A DNA stretch of 64,000 bases. Source: Udeniomyces pyricola. Lineage: Eukaryota; Basidiomycota; Tremellomycetes; Cystofilobasidiales; Mrakiaceae. Numbering within the stretch: position 1 is the first letter of the stretch; every line of letters starts with the position of its first letter. The position numbers were made by a program, and so were the translations under genes. The stretch is taken from positions 451,843 to 515,842 of the forward strand of contig BCIK01000020.1 of the NCBI GenBank assembly GCA_039545295.1, written 5' to 3'. The notes beneath the pieces are model-generated. The model searched no databases, was not told the origin of the DNA, and saw nothing but the letters and a program-made list of their open reading frames with translations. This document shows, in pieces, positions 21,261 to 33,700 of this stretch.

Positions 21261-22896
21261 TCAACTCTCCCCCAACACCTTCCACATCAGATACGAGCCC
21301 ACGCTCCTATACGGCGCCCATGCCTCCGTCAACGCAACCATCTCGTTCGCCGTCAGGTATCCGCCCCCTTTGATCTTGGCCCCTCTCTCGCGCTCTCGGA
21401 GCGTCTCGACCGAAATGATGTCGGCAAAGTAGGGTCGAGCGGTAGAGCTTGTCGAGTCGACGACGTCAGGGTGAGACAGAAGCCATTTGACAAGGCCCTT
21501 TTGAACGCCCAGATCACCAACGGGAAGGATGTCGGGATCTAGTACATGAGTATTTCGATCAAGATGAAAGAGGTCAAGAGGTGTGGAGAGAGGAGCGTAT
21601 ATATACAAGAGAGAATGATAAGGGTTTCATCAGCTAACGTTCAACTGAGTTCCCTCTGTCCATCGATTGCATCCCTCACATGCACGGTTGATCTACAACA
21701 ACACCCTAAATCCTCTTTTGACCTTGCCTTGGATCTTCTTCTTTGTCTCGTACATCACGATCCTACTCACGCCTCAACGAAAACAGGCAAAACATATCCG
21801 CCGTCCATGGTCCGATCCCTCTGATGCTCGTCAACAACGTCCGAACCTCGTCGTCCTGGAGCTTAACAAGCTTCTGAGACGAGAGGTGACCTGAAGCAAA
21901 CTTCTCGGCGAGGTCGAGGGTGTATTCAGCTTTGCGCGTGGAGAGCCCAGCGGATTTGAGTGTTGCAATCGCGAGAGCTACGCCGGCGGCTTCGTCGTCC
22001 GTGATATCCCTGGCATTAACACCGTCTACCGAAACCCTTTCGTCATTTATTCGGGGCCGTTTAAGCGCGATAACCTGTTGAGGACTTGGAAACAGTAACC
22101 CCCAAGAATCGTCGCCACCTTCCTCCCATTTCTCCGGTAAACCCCAGGTATCGCCCTCAAAGAACAACTTGACGAAACGATGCTTGATCGATCTGGCTGC
22201 GAGCCAACTGATCTGCTGCCCGAGAAGCGACGTCACGAGGGATTGGTAAGCGTTGATGGGCTGGAGAGGAAGAGGTTCAAACGGTCGGATGGGGGAGTGT
22301 TGTCCCAAGAGAGGGCCAAACCTCGCATCGTGCGCGATGAGGTGAGCTTTGGCGGTGTCAAGGCTAAAGGTGAGCGTTGGCGGAAGGGTTGTTGCTGCGT
22401 CGGGCGCGGCGGTATCAGGCGTCGTCAACGGGTCATGCCTGTCGACCGGATTGGATGCAGAATCTGGCAGAGGTTCATTGCTGTTGGGTAGTGATGGCCG
22501 GGTCAAGGTCGACGGGGAGGGTGCAGGTGGCTGAAAGACATCGCTTAGTACGGGCGAACCCGGACGGTTATCTTGGATTTTATGCTCGGTATTGTTGTTG
22601 GCTGGGATCCCTTTTCGTTTCTGGGTTGTCGAGGTGAGAGTAGTCTTGGTTGAAGGGGCTTTCTTCTTGGCACGAGGGAAGGAAGAGGACAAGCTGCCGG
22701 CGCTGCTGTCGACGGCGCAAGTGACTGGGGCGGGTTGAGCCGACGATGACGTCGTGGCAGTGTTTAAGGCGGATTTGAACCGCTTGGAAGGTGGAGGAGG
22801 AACGAGAGTGGAGGAAGACGAGGATGCGCAGAGAGAAGATGAGGACCGCTTGAGAATGCCGCGAGCGACGGAACGGGTGGCGTAGGCGGGCGACAT
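21261..22896 (-). CDS. MAG1: DNA-3-methyladenine glycosylase II (HhH-GPD, AlkA/Mag1 type)
   Basis: This base-excision repair enzyme removes alkylated purines such as 3-methyladenine in the nucleus. Two exons: 22896-21771 and 21538-21261, phase 1 junction, 467 residues. The first 130 residues are Ser/Pro/Lys-rich and probably disordered, with basic stretches that could act in nuclear import. The catalytic domain starts near 170 with the block QSLVTSLLGQQISWLAARSI. It contains the helix-hairpin-helix SIRGIGPWTADMF (about 357-369) and the conserved PVGDLGVQKGL block; Asp384 is the expected catalytic aspartate. The protein is longer than yeast Mag1 (296 residues) because of the N-terminal extension and an insert around 260-280. 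It is tandem with its neighbours on the same strand. Confidence 0.93.
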
Positions 22897-23263
22897 GGTG
22901 ACGGATCGTTAGGAAGCAAGAGCGAAAGGTTTGTCAGCGGCAGGTGGATCAAGGAAGTCAGACTTGCAATTTGCAATTTTCGCCCACGCGATTGTTATAT
23001 CATACATTAATGAATATTCACCCAAATCTCTACCAACGATGGAGCACGATATTCTAGAGTATCTGACCTGGCCACTCCCCTCCCACAGTCTTGCGTAACC
23101 AAACATAAACCCCAAGGATGCAAGCCAAAAGGGACACTCGATCCGGCTAGCGTCACCAAAGCGACCTTCAGCTAGATCCACCCATTCACACCATCTCTCA
23201 TCCCCGCGACGACCATGTGCGACATCCTCAACGTAGCGCCCTGACTGAGCATCACATGGTTCC
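22897..23263. other. intergenic gap, 5' side of MAG1
   Basis: These 367 bases lie between the MAG1 start and the stop of the dehydrogenase gene. A minus-strand open frame (22909-23271) overlaps the end of the dehydrogenase and shows no domain. No gene supported. Confidence 0.5.
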
Positions 23264-25332
23264 TCACGCATTGACAGGAGTGTTCGGGCTACCCGTCCTC
23301 AAGTAGGCCTCCAAGTTTTCAATCAGCTCCTTCTCGGAGTCGGGTCGAATCGTCTCGTTCAACACGGCATTATGTGGGGACAGGGTCTGGAGAAGGAAGG
23401 CAAAGGCGAGCCAAGAAAGAGCAAACAAACGAATAAACAAATCAGGAGCTAGGTCAGTGTCGATTGGTTGCTAGTATCATGTCGCAGAGTGACTGTCTTG
23501 TCAGAAGGGGACGGTAAAGTTGTGGTATTATATATGGGATGAAGTAGGTGTTTGGGAGATGAGTATACGTACAACGGTCTCGAGCTCTAGCAGCTTTGGG
23601 TGGATCTTCGGTTCAAATTCTAGGTTTCAGACACAGCAGGTAATGTAAAGAGAAACCGCCCAGTCAAGACATGTAGTGCGTAAGAAAAAAATAAAATAAG
23701 ATGTAAGGGTTCTATCGAAAGCACGAGAGGGGGGGGGGGGCAGAAGACTCACCAAAAACATCGAGAGAAGCTCGAAGGACTAACCCGCCATGATTATACA
23801 TTCGCAGTCGAAGAGGTAGGGAAGGAGAAAACAAGAAAGAGGAAAATTATGACGTTTGATCAGCTATATCGCTCATCATGTGGTTCCGCCCGGCCCATGA
23901 ATATATCATGCAGGTCGCCAATGTGGAAGACGGTCATAGTTGAGACGAACCTTGTCCAGCTTCAAGGGCATCAACAAGATCAGATTCGTTGATCACTGGT
24001 CCTCGAGAAGTGTTGACGATCAAAACGCCCTAACCCAGGAAGAGAAGGAGAAAGAAACAGAATTGTGAGTGACAGTTGGCCCCAACTCGACCTTCGCTCT
24101 TCTGGACATATATTAATACCGATTCGAGCAAGGAACAGCGGAAACCCACTTTTTTCATCTTGGCAAACTCCTTCTTGGAAAGCAAGTGCCTCGTCTCCTC
24201 AGTCAGTGGGCAATTCAAGCTGATGACATCGCTTTGAGCGAGGAGTTCGTCAAACGACACAAATGTTGCTCCAGCTTCCTCGTTGGGTGGAAGACGAGTG
24301 CGTTTGGTGTAGATCACCTGACATCCCAGTCAAGTACGGACCGCAAAAAGCAGAGGTCAGTACATTGAGCGAACAAAAACTACGGGTCGCGAGTGGACAC
24401 ATGAAACAGAGTGCTGGTGGATTCTACCTTCATGCCAAAGATTTGCATATACGTGGCGACTTGTTTGCCGATGCGGCCCATGCCGACAATGCCGAGCGTC
24501 GACGATCTAGCGTCCTTGATGACGGCATGCGGTGCAGAGTCTCGCCATCCTCCTCGCCTCATGAACGCCTCGTTGTGCGTCGTCGCTCGCCTGGAGTCGT
24601 ATGCCGAGAGAGATACGATGGACATCAGTGAGGACCTCCGGGCGTCGTTCGCGAGACGATGTTAAGGTGCTATCGATGAAGTGGAGGGGGTGAAGAACGT
24701 ACATGACAGCCATGATCATCGATACGGTCGAATCAGCCGTTCGGATACCGACTGCTTCCGGATTATTGGCATAGACACACCCTTGACTCTTGAGGTAATC
24801 CACATCCACACGGTCATATCCAGCGCCCTGTTAAGGAATCCGCATCAATTGTCCGCCAGAGACAAAGGACGAGATCGAATCAGTCTTTCTACTCTGTCTC
24901 TCTCTCACTTTGTGCTAGCCTGACGTGTCGGATTCTCCTTTGAAGAGTTCCAAAGCACGTCGCAGGAAACCAGTCTGGTACTCAAGCGGAACAAGCGAAG
25001 GTACAACGAGGAAAAAGAAGCAGAATAAACAGTCTCACCCCAGCGGTAACCATCTTGCACCCTCCTTCCTCGACCAGAACACCGAAAACGTCCTTATCGA
25101 GCGGGAACGGATTGGGTTCGTCCCACCTCAAAAAGAAGATACACGCTTGGAATCCACCCGGGGTTGCTCGAACAAGCTTGTTGAGGGATTCGATAAAGGG
25201 TTGACGGGCTGCTTGAGGGTGGAACGTAAAGTTGGCGATGGTAGAGAGGGAGGAGAGAAGGGCGGTTTGATGGATTGGAGGGTTGATGCAGAGCACGTTG
25301 GGACGGTTGAGATGGGCGGGAGGAGGGGACAT
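23264..25332 (-). CDS. D-isomer-specific 2-hydroxyacid dehydrogenase
   Basis: An NAD(P)-dependent oxidoreductase that interconverts 2-oxoacids and D-2-hydroxyacids, such as glyoxylate and glycolate; the substrate cannot be read from sequence. Eight exons: 25332-25039, 24827-24703, 24590-24428, 24317-24150, 24029-23951, 23779-23753 (27 nt), 23619-23573, 23386-23264; 341 residues, the usual family length. The Rossmann motif TLGIVGMGRIGKQVA is at 171-185. The catalytic Arg is in VNTSRGPVINE (Arg259), an acidic residue follows in DVFEFEP, and the catalytic His is in TLSPHNAV (His306). The first exon fits the family N-terminal domain and GAGYDRVDVDYLKSQG follows directly in exon 2. Intron 6 (next to the 27-nt exon) carries a poly-C tract on the sense strand. 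Confidence 0.92.
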
Positions 25333-26787
25333 GGTGGTTGTGTGGTTGTGGTTTTATTAGATGAGCAGGTGAGTATCGTAATGGAGGATGATGAGGAGGA
25401 GGAGGATGTAAGAGTGATGGATGATAGGGATGGGACGGATGAAAAAGCCGGCGTTGAGTCGATGGAGTGATAAAAAGGATCCCTCGGTCACCGGTCATCT
25501 CCGCCCAGCCGCAAGAGATTGCGTGGAAATCCACAAGAATAAGAAATTCATTCATCATCCATAGGCTAGTGCATGCCATCGATCTCCTTCATCATTAACG
25601 ACCACCATATCCTTCGACCAACGCTCTTTACCATCCGATATATCGGCTACGTGTAGCAGTAGTGGTGAGTGATTGATCTTGTGCAGATCTGACATGTTGA
25701 TCGACCTGACAGCAGCTGCGCGCTTGATTCTATCCAAGCCGGCATTCTAATCGCCGCGGCCTTTTACTCATCTATCGGATCAGTCCGACCCTATCGTGAT
25801 ACAAATTATATAATTATCTTTGCGACCAGTCTCTGCCCTTGGCGAGGAGTGAATCGATTCGTTCCAGTCTGAACTAGTTTCGATCCGTCGATGCATGCTG
25901 GACGCCTATCACAATATCTTCCATGCCTAGAAGGAAAACCGTTGATCGGTCATGCCTGGCATCTGCTACAAGCCCAAACGCCAATTAACTCAGACCGGGC
26001 GATACATACGTACCGCGTACCAACACTCTTAGAACGGGTTGCAAGTATTCATTTGAAAACTCCGAGAAAGGAAGGAGAAGCAAGGGAAAACAGTAGGAAG
26101 AGGAAAGGAGTAACAACGGGATGGATAGAATCGGGCAACGGGAAAAGGCTCAAGGGATGATTGGGTGTAATAGGATTAGATCGCGAGGAAAACGAGGGGG
26201 AGGGTGGTGGGGAGGGGGGAAGGGGAGGTCGAGAAGGGTAGAAGGAGAAAAAGTGGGAGGGGGAGAGTGAGGAGCATTTTGATGTGAGATTTTGAGAGGG
26301 ATAGGGGAAGGAAAGATGGAGAGCGAGAGGAGCGAATGATTGACCAAGAGACAGAGAAAAGCAGGAGCAGCAGAAAGAAAATCAAGAAAAGGATACAAGA
26401 GCTGCGAAGCCTGGTTGTTAGACAGAGGTGTGGAAAGGAAGAATAAGACTGAGTGAAGCAAAGGAGGCGATAGGAGAAGAAAAAGAAGAAGGTCAAGTGC
26501 AAAGGCCAGTGCGGTTGTATGTCGGAGTAGGATCGATCAAGAGGAGGTACCACAGCTGGTGCCTTTCTAGTCCCTAAGCGATGCAACCCTCTACCCGACC
26601 TTTGCACCTGCCAATCATTCCCAACCATTGCCCGCTTAAACTCATCGACCTCCCCCTCCTCCCCCCACCAGCCATCCAGCCAATCCATCATTTGACCAAC
26701 CCCCTGATTTTCAGTCCCTCCCGCATGCTCTGCTCCAAATCCCAAAACAATCCACCCCGTCACGAACCCTATCTCTGGCTTCGACGT
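25333..26787. other. 1.46-kb intergenic region
   Basis: It lies between the dehydrogenase start and the eIF1 stop, so it holds the dehydrogenase promoter and the eIF1 3' UTR. The stretch 26160-26560 is strongly C/T-rich on the minus strand. A 33-codon signal-peptide-like frame there (start near 26277) has no continuation. No tRNA or other RNA gene was seen. Confidence 0.5.
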
Positions 26788-28608
26788 TTAGTGACCGTGG
26801 ATCTGGATCATGGTCTTTGCCTCCTTCTCGGTGAAGAGTTCAGAGTCGACAAGGAACTGCCTGATCTTGGTTCGCTGGTCGCCCTGGAGCTGGATGACCT
26901 GACCAGACTCGTCATCCTCGACGAGCGTACCGTTGCAAGCGAATTCCTGCAACGAGTGAAGAGGTAATGCGGTCGGAGGAGCCAAAAGATTTGGTATGGG
27001 TCAGAAAACCACCAATCGTAACAACCAGGAGGAAGAACCGACGGATATGAAGTTCCTCTGTTCTGATACGAGTGATACAACCCTGACAGCACGAAATGGC
27101 TTCTCCCCATGAATTAGCGCTCACCTTCTTGAAAGCCTTGAGGATCTTCTTGGGATCAAACTGCTTAGGGAGACCCTGAAGCGTGGTCAGGGACTTTCGG
27201 CCGTTCCTCTGCTGGATTCCTGGAGGGTTCAATGATGTCAATGACGTGGATGGCCGAGTATGGTTGAAATAAGGAAGATGAGAGTAAAAAGGAAAGCATG
27301 AGAAAAGTCAGCCAAGTGCTTTGACGAGGGCTACACTAACTTCACGTGCTTCGTTCGCTCTAGGTAATTCCCTCAGCTTTTGGAAGACATGGTCACGAGA
27401 GGCAATGGAAAGACGAACGGATGTGAATCTTGTTGCCTCCCGAGGCGTCATTCTCGAGCTGCTCCTTGGAGTCGTCGAAGTCGTCCTCGGCAAAGGGATC
27501 TATTACGTTGAGCCAAGGTGGAAAAGACGAAGGGAAGCACAATGTTACGTCAGCAAGGTGTCGTCTCATGTGGTCTGCATCGAACCAAGGCATCTCTGAT
27601 GTGGGTGAAAACATGGTTTGGGTGAGGCAGCTGAAGTGCAAAATGAGGCTAGACCGCTCAAGGAAAGCTAGGCCGAGACCCCCTGCCGAGCCCATCTCTG
27701 CCAACCACGTCACACCTAAGTCATTGACAAAACAGCTCGAGCTGGTGTGCGGCCGAAATGGGATACAACCAAGTCGTAGCCGAGGATTGCAAGAGGCATG
27801 GAGGAAGACGCCTTCTCTTTCCTCGCCTTGACCGAGTCGTCATCGCACGCGCGCGAGGCCTTTCCAAATGGACAAAGGAAGAGAACCACGCTTGGAAGGA
27901 GGGGCAGCTGTTGCGCCGACGACGCTGTTTGCCAATGCTCGTACAAGCTAAATCCGGTATGCGGCTTGGTGTGTTATGTGCAGTGGCTCGAGCGCAGACG
28001 ACGTAATTATCACCGGCGCAGATCCGTGGACCAAGTTGGTGAAGGCAAGGAAAGAGAAAGAGAAAGAGAGCCTGAGCCAGACTGACCCTTGTTGACGAGG
28101 TTCAAGGGCGTGGAGACCTTTGAGCTCGCAGCCGACTTCTTGGCGCCATCGGACGCGGTCTTGGAGGGTTTCTTTGCGGTGAGGTCTGAAGGATCGAACG
28201 TTGCGTGATGGACAAGGACAAGGGAGTAAGGGAGAAGGTGGGAAGGTGACGATGCAAAGACAGGTAAAGAAGGTTGGAACGTGGCATGTAAAGGGGGGAA
28301 GAGAGGGCAAAGAGTTAGTGGCGGAAGGGTACAACCAAAGGAAAGTCACGATTCACAGTCAACGCCTGAGCATGGTAGATGGAACGACGATGCTGATTGA
28401 ATCATCCAAAGAAAGCGACACCAATCGGAAGCCTACGCAAGGAGGCGTGTAGGGGCTTTGTTGAGAAGGACAGACGATGGGACGAGGTGTGGATTGGGAA
28501 GGGGGGGGGGGGGAGGTGTTGACATGGCGTGGGATAGGGTCCATGGATGGGTTCGCAGAATGCGGGTGACTCACCGTCCACGATGGGTTGATCGAATTGG
28601 GTGGTCAT
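26788..28608 (-). CDS. SUI1: translation initiation factor eIF1 (SUI1)
   Basis: eIF1 binds the 40S ribosomal subunit and enforces start-codon selection. Five exons: 28608-28575, 28185-28087, 27499-27419, 27219-27125, 26946-26788; 155 residues. The SUI1 core is unmistakable: DPFAEDDFDDSKE, IHIRIQQRNGRKSLTTLQGL, PKKILKAFKKEFACNGT and VIQLQGDQRTKIRQFL. Yeast eIF1 has 108 residues; the extra length is a Lys/Ser/Ala-rich N-terminal extension of about 45 residues from exons 1 and 2. No in-frame ATG lies closer to the core, which supports this start, although the first two exons are inferred from splice phase only. The start ATG has T at -3, a weak context. Intron 2 (28086-27500, 587 nt) is the longest intron in the window. 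Confidence 0.9.
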
Positions 28609-28612
28609 ATAA
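28603..28612 (-). promoter_or_regulatory. weak start-codon context of eIF1
   Basis: On the sense strand the bases before the ATG read CCTTAT, so position -3 is T, and +4 is A. A poor AUG context is a conserved feature of eIF1 mRNAs, where it lets eIF1 limit its own translation (established for yeast and human). Whether it works so here is inference. Confidence 0.4.
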
Positions 28613-28938
28613 GGCTGGTGCTGTTGCAGAGGCTTGGAGGCAAGGAAGAGGGCGATAACGGGTCGAGCGAAGGGAAAGGCGAAAAGGAGGGACAAGGAGG
28701 GAAGAAGGCAGAGAGTTCAAAGCCAAAGGAAGAGCCATCAATCGGGACGATCGATCATCAGTCCCTCATCGATTAGTCCACACGACTCTTGACGACTCGT
28801 TCCAACGTTCCAACTTGAAATTCAATTAATTACTCACCCAAACAGAACCAGCACAGGTCACTCACCACGTCACTCACCACCCTCAACCAATTCTCCTCTG
28901 ACAAATACTCAGCCAAGCCCCGACCACTTCATCTTCCC
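28609..28938. promoter_or_regulatory. divergent promoter region eIF1/FYV7-like
   Basis: 330 bases between two divergent starts. It must contain the 5' UTRs and promoters of both; a CACTCACC-type short repeat is present around 28838-28880. No gene. Confidence 0.5.
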
Positions 28939-30017
28939 ATGCCCTTTCCAAATTCTGACCCCCCAGCTGACCGTGGCCGCGTTCGAGGCCGTGGTCGAGG
29001 TAGGGGCGCGACCGATGGTGCTCGCGGTCGAGGCGGTCCCTCCTTTCGAACCGGTTCCAACTCGTCCGCCCCCTTTGACGGCCCTTCATCTCGGGGAAGC
29101 AGTCGTGGCGGTCGAGGTGGGTACGAAGGTGGAAGAGGTCGAGGCAGCTTCCGAGGACGAGGAGGCCGAGGAGGGGGAGCACCACCACCAGTCGAGAGGA
29201 AGAAGAGGGGATTCCAGGTCGGACCAACGAATGCAGCCAAGGATGCTTACCTTGGTAAAGGTCAGTAGCTTGGTGTCTCTATGCTGCAACCATCAAATAC
29301 GAGAGAGCCAGGGAGAAGGGCGATAGCAGATGTGTCGCATATATTCCACTGACACACGTCCACATGCCTTCCTTGTCCATGACTACGCGGAATTCTTGTC
29401 TCTCATTCCTTCCCTCATAAACGCGCCAATCGTACTTTCTTTCCCCTCGAATACTTCTTCAAAATACTCCAATTACATCCTATCCAGCTCAAAAGATCAA
29501 ATCTACCCTAATTCAAAACGCCAAAACGAAGCGGCTTTACGCCAAGACGCTCAAGGCTGAAGGACTCTCGTCCGAGCGGCTCGATCCGTCCAAGCGGGGT
29601 GAACGGCCAGATTTCAGGGGTGGCAAGGGAAAAGGCAGGGCTACTTCTGGAGGTCACGGCCGGGAGGCATCGAGAGATGGTGATGAGATGGAAGAGGATG
29701 GAGACGATGATGAAGAGTCGAGTGATGAAGATGAGGACGAGAGTGGCTCGTCGGATGAAGAGCACAACAAGCCTTCGTTAACCGAATCCTCGATACCGAC
29801 TCAAACGTCAATTCAGATGCACCCTTCGCGTCGACCTCATCCGCTCCAAGCTCAACCGGATCGGGGGAGGGAACGCAAGGCGCTCGACGCGAGCCGGCCG
29901 TCGAGAGGAAGGATGGCGCCGCAGCGGGGCGCGAGGGGAAGGGAGAGGCAACCGTTCATGGGGGATCGCATGGGGGATCTGTTGGGCAAGATTAGGAAGG
30001 GACTTGGGCAGGAGTAG
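28939..30017 (+). CDS. FYV7-like rRNA-processing protein with RGG-rich N-terminus
   Basis: Two exons, 28939-29260 and 29488-30017, phase 1 junction, 283 residues. The first 85 residues are an Arg-Gly-rich segment of RGG type, expected to bind RNA and to be nucleolar. The central block KKRGFQVGPTNAAKDAYLGK, continuing as AQKIKSTLIQNAKTKRLYAK after the intron, resembles the conserved region of the fungal Fyv7/TAP26 family, which takes part in 35S pre-rRNA processing. The C-terminal half is acidic (Glu/Asp/Ser, about residues 145-180) and then basic. The family call rests on one conserved block, so it is moderate. The gene diverges from eIF1, which would fit shared ribosome-related expression. 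Confidence 0.6.
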
Positions 30018-30109
30018 ATTTGGTGAAAGATGTAGTTGATCGGATTGATGATATTGGGGACCCTGGCGAGATGATTGACGCCTGCAATCGGAGATGAATC
30101 TATGAGACA

Positions 30110-30111
<2 letters not shown>

Positions 30112-30140
<29 letters not shown>
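30112..30140. repeat. (AT)n microsatellite
   Basis: 29 bases of uninterrupted AT dinucleotides. Confidence 0.95.
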
Positions 30141-30144
<4 letters not shown>

Positions 30145-30317
30145 ATTCACCGTGGCACGTATTCCTATGAGCCATATATGTTGTAGAACTATGTCCATAC
30201 ACATATATAACGTATGTGTGAGATACCCACAGCGTATAAACCAATTCAGATCTTGCATGCATGAGTAGATTGACACAGAGTATGCTTGTATGTATGTTAG
30301 GAAGAATTATTCCGTCT

Positions 30318-30318
<1 letters not shown>

Positions 30319-30349
<31 letters not shown>
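30319..30349. repeat. (AT)n microsatellite, one interruption
   Basis: 31 bases of AT repeat broken by a single G at 30337. It can pair with the array at 30112-30140. Confidence 0.9.
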
Positions 30350-30724
30350 CACATACATCCATCATCATGATCAATTCCAGTCCGGCTCAGGGCTTTATGG
30401 ACACCGATCGACTGACTGTCTTCCTTCACGTTCTCCAGTGGATCGTCTTCTTCCAACCGTCTCGTCTGCTCGCTCGTCCAAGTTGACGCTTGTCCTCCCC
30501 CACCCGGCCCTGGCGTGTGATTGCACAGTCGTGTTCGTCGCTCTTTCCCTCTATCACGGTCCATTCTGTTCGGCATCAACCTTTGACTTCTCACAGTCCC
30601 CGGACCCATCTCTTCATCATCTCCGCCCATCTCTCGTCGCGTCTCATTCTCACAATCTCTTCCTCCTCCCTGCTCACCTCGTAATCCCTTTGCAGGACTC
30701 ATTTTTCTCTTCCAAAGCATCAAC

Positions 30725-33700
30725 ATGCCCACCCCCCAACCTGCCGCCATCCCTCGTCGCAAAACATCATACTCACTCCCCTTGCTCGAGTCTGCCCAAG
30801 AGACCCCTGACGACACCGACGACATCGATGGGCCTCTCTCGTTTGGAACGTCGGCCGAGCTCGTCGCGTCGATGGATCCTTGGGGTGGTGACGTCGCAGG
30901 ATGGCTAAATGACTTACTTGCGGTACCGGATGAGGGTGGTATGACCAAGGAAGAGGATCAGGCGAGATTGGACCTATCGTCGGTGAGTGTGTCGGCCCTC
31001 TTCGCCTTCTCGGTCGCGATCTTTGCTTCGATCTGCGCTACGCTTGTGATACGCTCTTGCTGACTCTGTTCGATTCGAACTTGCCCTACCAAACCCCTTC
31101 AAAACCATACTCTTGATGACGACGTATCATTCAGATGGATGCCCAAGTTCGAACGCTCCTCAACCGTCTTTCAGGCATCTCCCAGGACACCTCTTCCCAA
31201 CTCGAGCAAACAATCCATGATATCTCTCGGACGGTCCCTCGATTGACGTACGACCTCCAATTTATGCGCGAATCCGCCGCAACGCTTCGCACTTCACTTC
31301 ATACTGTCGAATCTCGCTCAACGACCGCGCCCTCGTCGCCTTCCCGGTTCGCTCGAGGAAGCAGTCCCAGACCGAGCAGAAGCACGAGCCCTGCAAACAC
31401 ACCCAATGACATCGCGACCTCCGATCCGTACCAGCCGCGACAGGACCCCGAAACGCAAGCTGTTCTCGAGAGACTTACTCATCTCGACACCATCCAAACC
31501 AACATGACGACGACGCTCTCGGTGCTACAACTCGCTTCGTCATGGTCGACTCTCGAATCCGACGTTGCCGCCCATCTCTCCACAGCCCCTCCCTCTTTCC
31601 TTCCAGCTGCGACTCGACTCGCCACGGCCGGATCTTCTCTCTCTGTATTCACCCATAACCCAACCGAGCATGCCTCGCGTAAATCTCTCCTCGTCAGCCT
31701 CCAGAACCGACTCGAAGCCAGGATGAGTGCAGAGGTCGTTCAGGCAATCGACGCGGGCGACAAAGCCAGTTGCAAAGCGTTCTTTGGCATGTTTGGCATG
31801 ATTGAGCGCGAGGGCGAGTTCAGAGGCTACTACTATGGTGCAAGGCGGGCCAAGATTGTCGAAATGTGGAATGAGGCACGGTTGAGTGACGTAGGGAGTG
31901 GGAGTCGATTTGTCGGAGCCGCAGGCGACAGCAGCACCACCCTCACCCCTTCTTCGGCCGGTAACCAGTCATTGCCTACTTCCTTCAACGCCTTCCTGCC
32001 CAACTTTTACGCCGCCCTTCTCGCACTTCTCAACGAAGAACGCAATCTTCTGCCTTTCATCTTCCCCGACCCTTCGGCGTCCTTTGCGACCTTCCTTCAA
32101 TCCATCCTTGATGCACTTAACCCCTCGTTGACCCAACGTCTCGAGAGTCTCGTCGAGTACCACGGCTCAGAGGGATCGCTCGACCAGCTTGTCAAGGCTT
32201 ATCAAGCGACCGAACAAGTTGCCATCGGCATCAAGAGCGTCGCCGAAACGCTGAGCCTCGAAACGACGCGCGCTACGAGTATCACCGCGAGTCCTCAGTC
32301 CATAGCCGTCGGGCACCCAACACTTTCAGGAGAATCGCAAATAGAAGCGTCCTCAGGAGGAGTCAACGATCCTTCAACAACGCGATCTCGCGCCGGCTCC
32401 AGACGGTACTCTCGTCTTTCAATCTCGCACCCGTCCCCATCCTCTGCCAACGCCTCTTCATCTCCCAATCATCTTCGGGCACCGGTGGGAAGCGCTTCGT
32501 CCGATCCGGCACACCAGGTTGATTCCCTTGACTCAACAACGGTCTCTGGTGGGAGAGGAGACGGGGGAGAAGGGTTCATCACTGTCGGACCTTGGGAGGC
32601 GTCGTTGTTCGAGCCATTTCTTGATTTCCAATCCAATTACTCGACGCTCGAGAGTCAGCTTCTCTCCTCTCACCTTGACAGAGAGCTCGCGTCCTCGACC
32701 AAATCAACCATCGCCACTACATCAGTCCTGTCCGCTTCGACTACCGCCGCTGCTGATGGTGCGACTGGTACTGATTCCGCTCGGCTTATCTTTGATCAAG
32801 CCCTCTCTCTTCTCGGCTTTGCCGAAGCGGCACTTCATCGGTGCCTTGCCTTTACCCACGGATATGGATCCGTTGGCCTGATCAGCGTGCTCAATGGCCT
32901 GCTTGGCGCTTTTTTGGAGCGAAGCGCAGGGTTGTTCGAGCGGGAGAAAGAGAGGAAAGAGGAGAGGAAGCGGACGAGGGCTGAGAGGGCCAAGAAGAGG
33001 AGGAATGGCGCAAGTGACGGAGGAATACATGGCGGTGGTTACAACGGCAGGGGTGGAGGACAGAAAGATGAACTGGACGAGCTTGATGACTTTGACGAGG
33101 GGGATCCCTCCTCGTCTCTCAATCACCACGAAGGGGATGGGACTGACTACTCGTCTGAAGATTGGGAGACTTTCCAGCTCGCCCTTCACTTGCTCGGGAC
33201 ATGTCGTTCGATCCGAGACCGGTTGGAGGCTTTCCAGAGCCGGGTGACGAGCGAGTTGGTTGGTGTCGCGAAGGCGTTGACAGCGATAGGCGGAAAGGAC
33301 GATCCCTTTGCGGATGGAAGGTGGACGCGATTGACAACGAAAGGAGCGATGGAAGTGCTGCGAGGATGCTCGCTGAACTCGAGAGAGTTGAATGAGCTCT
33401 TGGATCGATTGGTTCCATCCCCTGGGGTCATGGGTGGAAGTGTGGGTGGCGGTAATTCCTTGACGTCTTCTCGCCGACCGTCGCTCTCTCCGAACCTCCA
33501 CGCCCATTCTCATTCCTACTCTTACACCTCTTCCTCCGCCAACAACCACACCAACCATTCTGGGACGCCTATTTCCGCAAATTCTCCAGACAACTCGTTT
33601 CCTTTCCATCACACTCATAGCCATTCCTATTCGTTCTCCCATTCCCATTCCCAATCGACCAACCATCATCATCAACTTCAGCCGTCGTTTCAAACTCCTT

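Larger units (their letters stand above)
30018..30724. other. intergenic region with AT dinucleotide arrays
   Basis: 707 bases between the FYV7-like stop and the COG7 start on the same strand. The left half is AT-rich with two AT arrays about 180 bp apart; the right half (30400-30720) is C/T-rich, as expected for the COG7 5' region. No gene. Confidence 0.6.

Noticed and set aside
22909..23271. 120-codon minus-strand open frame between MAG1 and the dehydrogenase
   Set aside because: It overlaps the end of the dehydrogenase gene and has no recognisable features.
26176..26763. 195-codon minus-strand frame with a signal-peptide-like stretch near 26277
   Set aside because: The hydrophobic stretch comes from C/T-rich non-coding sequence and stops soon after; no downstream exons could be joined.
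27500..28086. possible snoRNA inside the long eIF1 intron
   Set aside because: No C box/D box pair or H/ACA-like elements could be found on the sense strand by eye.
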